A DNA stretch of 64,000 nucleotides from Agelaius tricolor. Taxonomy: Eukaryota; Chordata; Aves; Passeriformes; Icteridae. Location of the stretch: assembly GCA_023055355.1 (NCBI GenBank), contig JALJCS010000001.1, positions 75,557,381 to 75,621,380 of the forward strand, read 5' to 3'. How positions within the stretch are numbered: the stretch's first letter is position 1; every line of letters starts with the position of its first letter. The notes below the pieces were generated by a model, which worked only from the letters and a program-made list of their open reading frames with translations, searched no databases and was not told the origin of the DNA. Below, one piece after another: positions 62,998 to 64,000 of this stretch. The translations under genes were made by a program, and so were the position numbers.

Positions 62998-63120
62998 CTT
63001 TCTTTCTCTCTTTCTTTCTTCTGTCCTTCATTCCTTTCTTCCTTTCTTCCTTTCTTCCTTTCTTCCTTTCTTCCTTTCTTCCTTCTCTTCCTTTCTTCTT
63101 TCCTTTCCTTTGTTTTTCTC
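62998..63120 (+). repeat. (TTTCTTCC)n pyrimidine microsatellite
   Basis: A polypyrimidine tract with a clear 8-bp TTTCTTCC unit (about 63034-63083) flanked by irregular TTTC/CTTT runs. The 71-codon Phe/Leu/Ser/Pro frame across it is an artefact of the repeat. Confidence 0.95.
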
Positions 63121-64000
63121 CAGTGGTACAGAAAACCAAGTATATCTAATCAGCATTAGCTGTTATAATTTGAATAATTTTTAACCCCACTGTGACCCTA
63201 GAATTTCCCCTTTTTCAAGATTCTATTCCCTTTTCCATTTTGAGGCCCCTATAGTGCATGATGTCCACAGACAATGAGTGTCTTCCCACCCTTCCTACTG
63301 CCATGGAGATTCTAAGGGTTGCAGGAGATGTGATTCTCCCAGTCCACTTTCTCCATGACAGATTCTCTTCCATCCTGTCATTTACATTTACAGCCTGACT
63401 CCAAGCCTGTTTATAGCCAGAGAACTCTTTTCATTTACTTCAGTGGGCTTTGAATCAAGCCTTTATAAACCACACATGTACCCAACAGGTATTTATTAAC
63501 ATGAGCTGGCCATGCACTCTATGCCATGAGTGTGGAAAAAACGAACAATAACTTTACAATTACCCACCTAAGCCCTCTAACAGGCTCCAAAGGCATGTCT
63601 CTTTGCCAAGCAAGCATTGAATCAAGTTTGACATTTCTAGGGTAAATCATTTTTGTGTTCTAAAAACCAAAAAAAAAAAGGTTAGGAAAAAGTCCAAAGA
63701 GTGAGAACATCCCCATTTTTGGACAATAATATCATCCAAATGTCCTATCCAAATGGCTTCAAATGTTCCAGAAAGAAATGTGTATTCTGGGATAAGACCA
63801 CTGAATGCTAGGTAAAATTACAGGTGATTCTGCTTGAGGTTGGCAAGATTAAGCAAGGATTAAAATGGAAATATCGGTCCTGCTATTTCTTTAATTACTC
63901 ATGAAGATATTAGTGTCACTCACAGTCTTTCCAGAATGATGAGACATCTTTATGTATTGACTTTACCTACAGAGATTTCAGTTCTTTCACAGGCTGTGTC
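63121..64000. other. Unannotated DNA to window end
   Basis: No recognised gene, repeat or conserved signal apart from an A11 run near 63670. Confidence 0.55.

Noticed and set aside
62969..63184. Phe/Leu/Ser/Pro-rich frame
   Set aside because: It is the translation of the TTTCTTCC microsatellite.

Overview
This looks like avian nuclear DNA, most likely a gene desert or a very long intron. The assignment rests on chicken-repeat-1 (CR1) retrotransposon 3' ends at 14.04-14.45, 21.46-21.68 and 33.15-33.79 kb. All three lie on the + strand, and two still show the C-terminal peptide signature of the CR1 reverse-transcriptase ORF. A retroviral-type long terminal repeat (about 4.62-5.12 kb), two very old MIR/CORE-SINE-like fragments and one palindromic ancient amniote repeat also fit a bird. 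The sequence is AT-rich, CpG-poor and sparse in repeats. I cannot name the species or order.

I recognise no complete protein-coding gene, no rRNA or tRNA gene and no CRISPR array. Open frames are short (longest ATG-initiated frame 161 codons, 50070-50555), occur on both strands and match no family I know. Several places carry good-looking vertebrate splice signals next to short open frames: 20087, 22887-23000, 27628-27651, 29998 (minus), 31192-31221, 37635 (minus), 39073, 41259-41331 and 46638. I list the better ones as low-confidence candidate exons. A few such pairings are expected by chance in 64 kb read on both strands, so each needs RNA evidence or cross-species conservation.

Layout: 0-4.6 kb AT-rich unannotated DNA; 4.6-5.1 kb solo LTR; 5.1-14 kb unannotated DNA with a four-copy AP-1 motif cluster at 9.6 kb; 14.0-14.5 kb CR1; 14.5-21.5 kb AT-rich DNA with a TAATTA palindrome; 21.5 kb old CR1; 22-30 kb several candidate exons and a near-perfect 22-bp-stem hairpin at 24.4 kb; 30.4-30.6 kb SINE; 33.15-33.8 kb CR1; 34-50 kb unannotated DNA with two CpG-retaining blocks (37.3-37.7 and 47.2-47.6 kb); 50-64 kb a long open frame, a second SINE, an amniote palindrome and a TTTC/TTCC microsatellite at 63.0 kb.

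Nothing here supports a novel multi-gene system. The most distinctive direct observation is the 24.4-kb hairpin. Next come the 22887-23000 exon candidate, the minus-strand coding-like frame at 29.8-30.0 kb and the CpG-retaining blocks.
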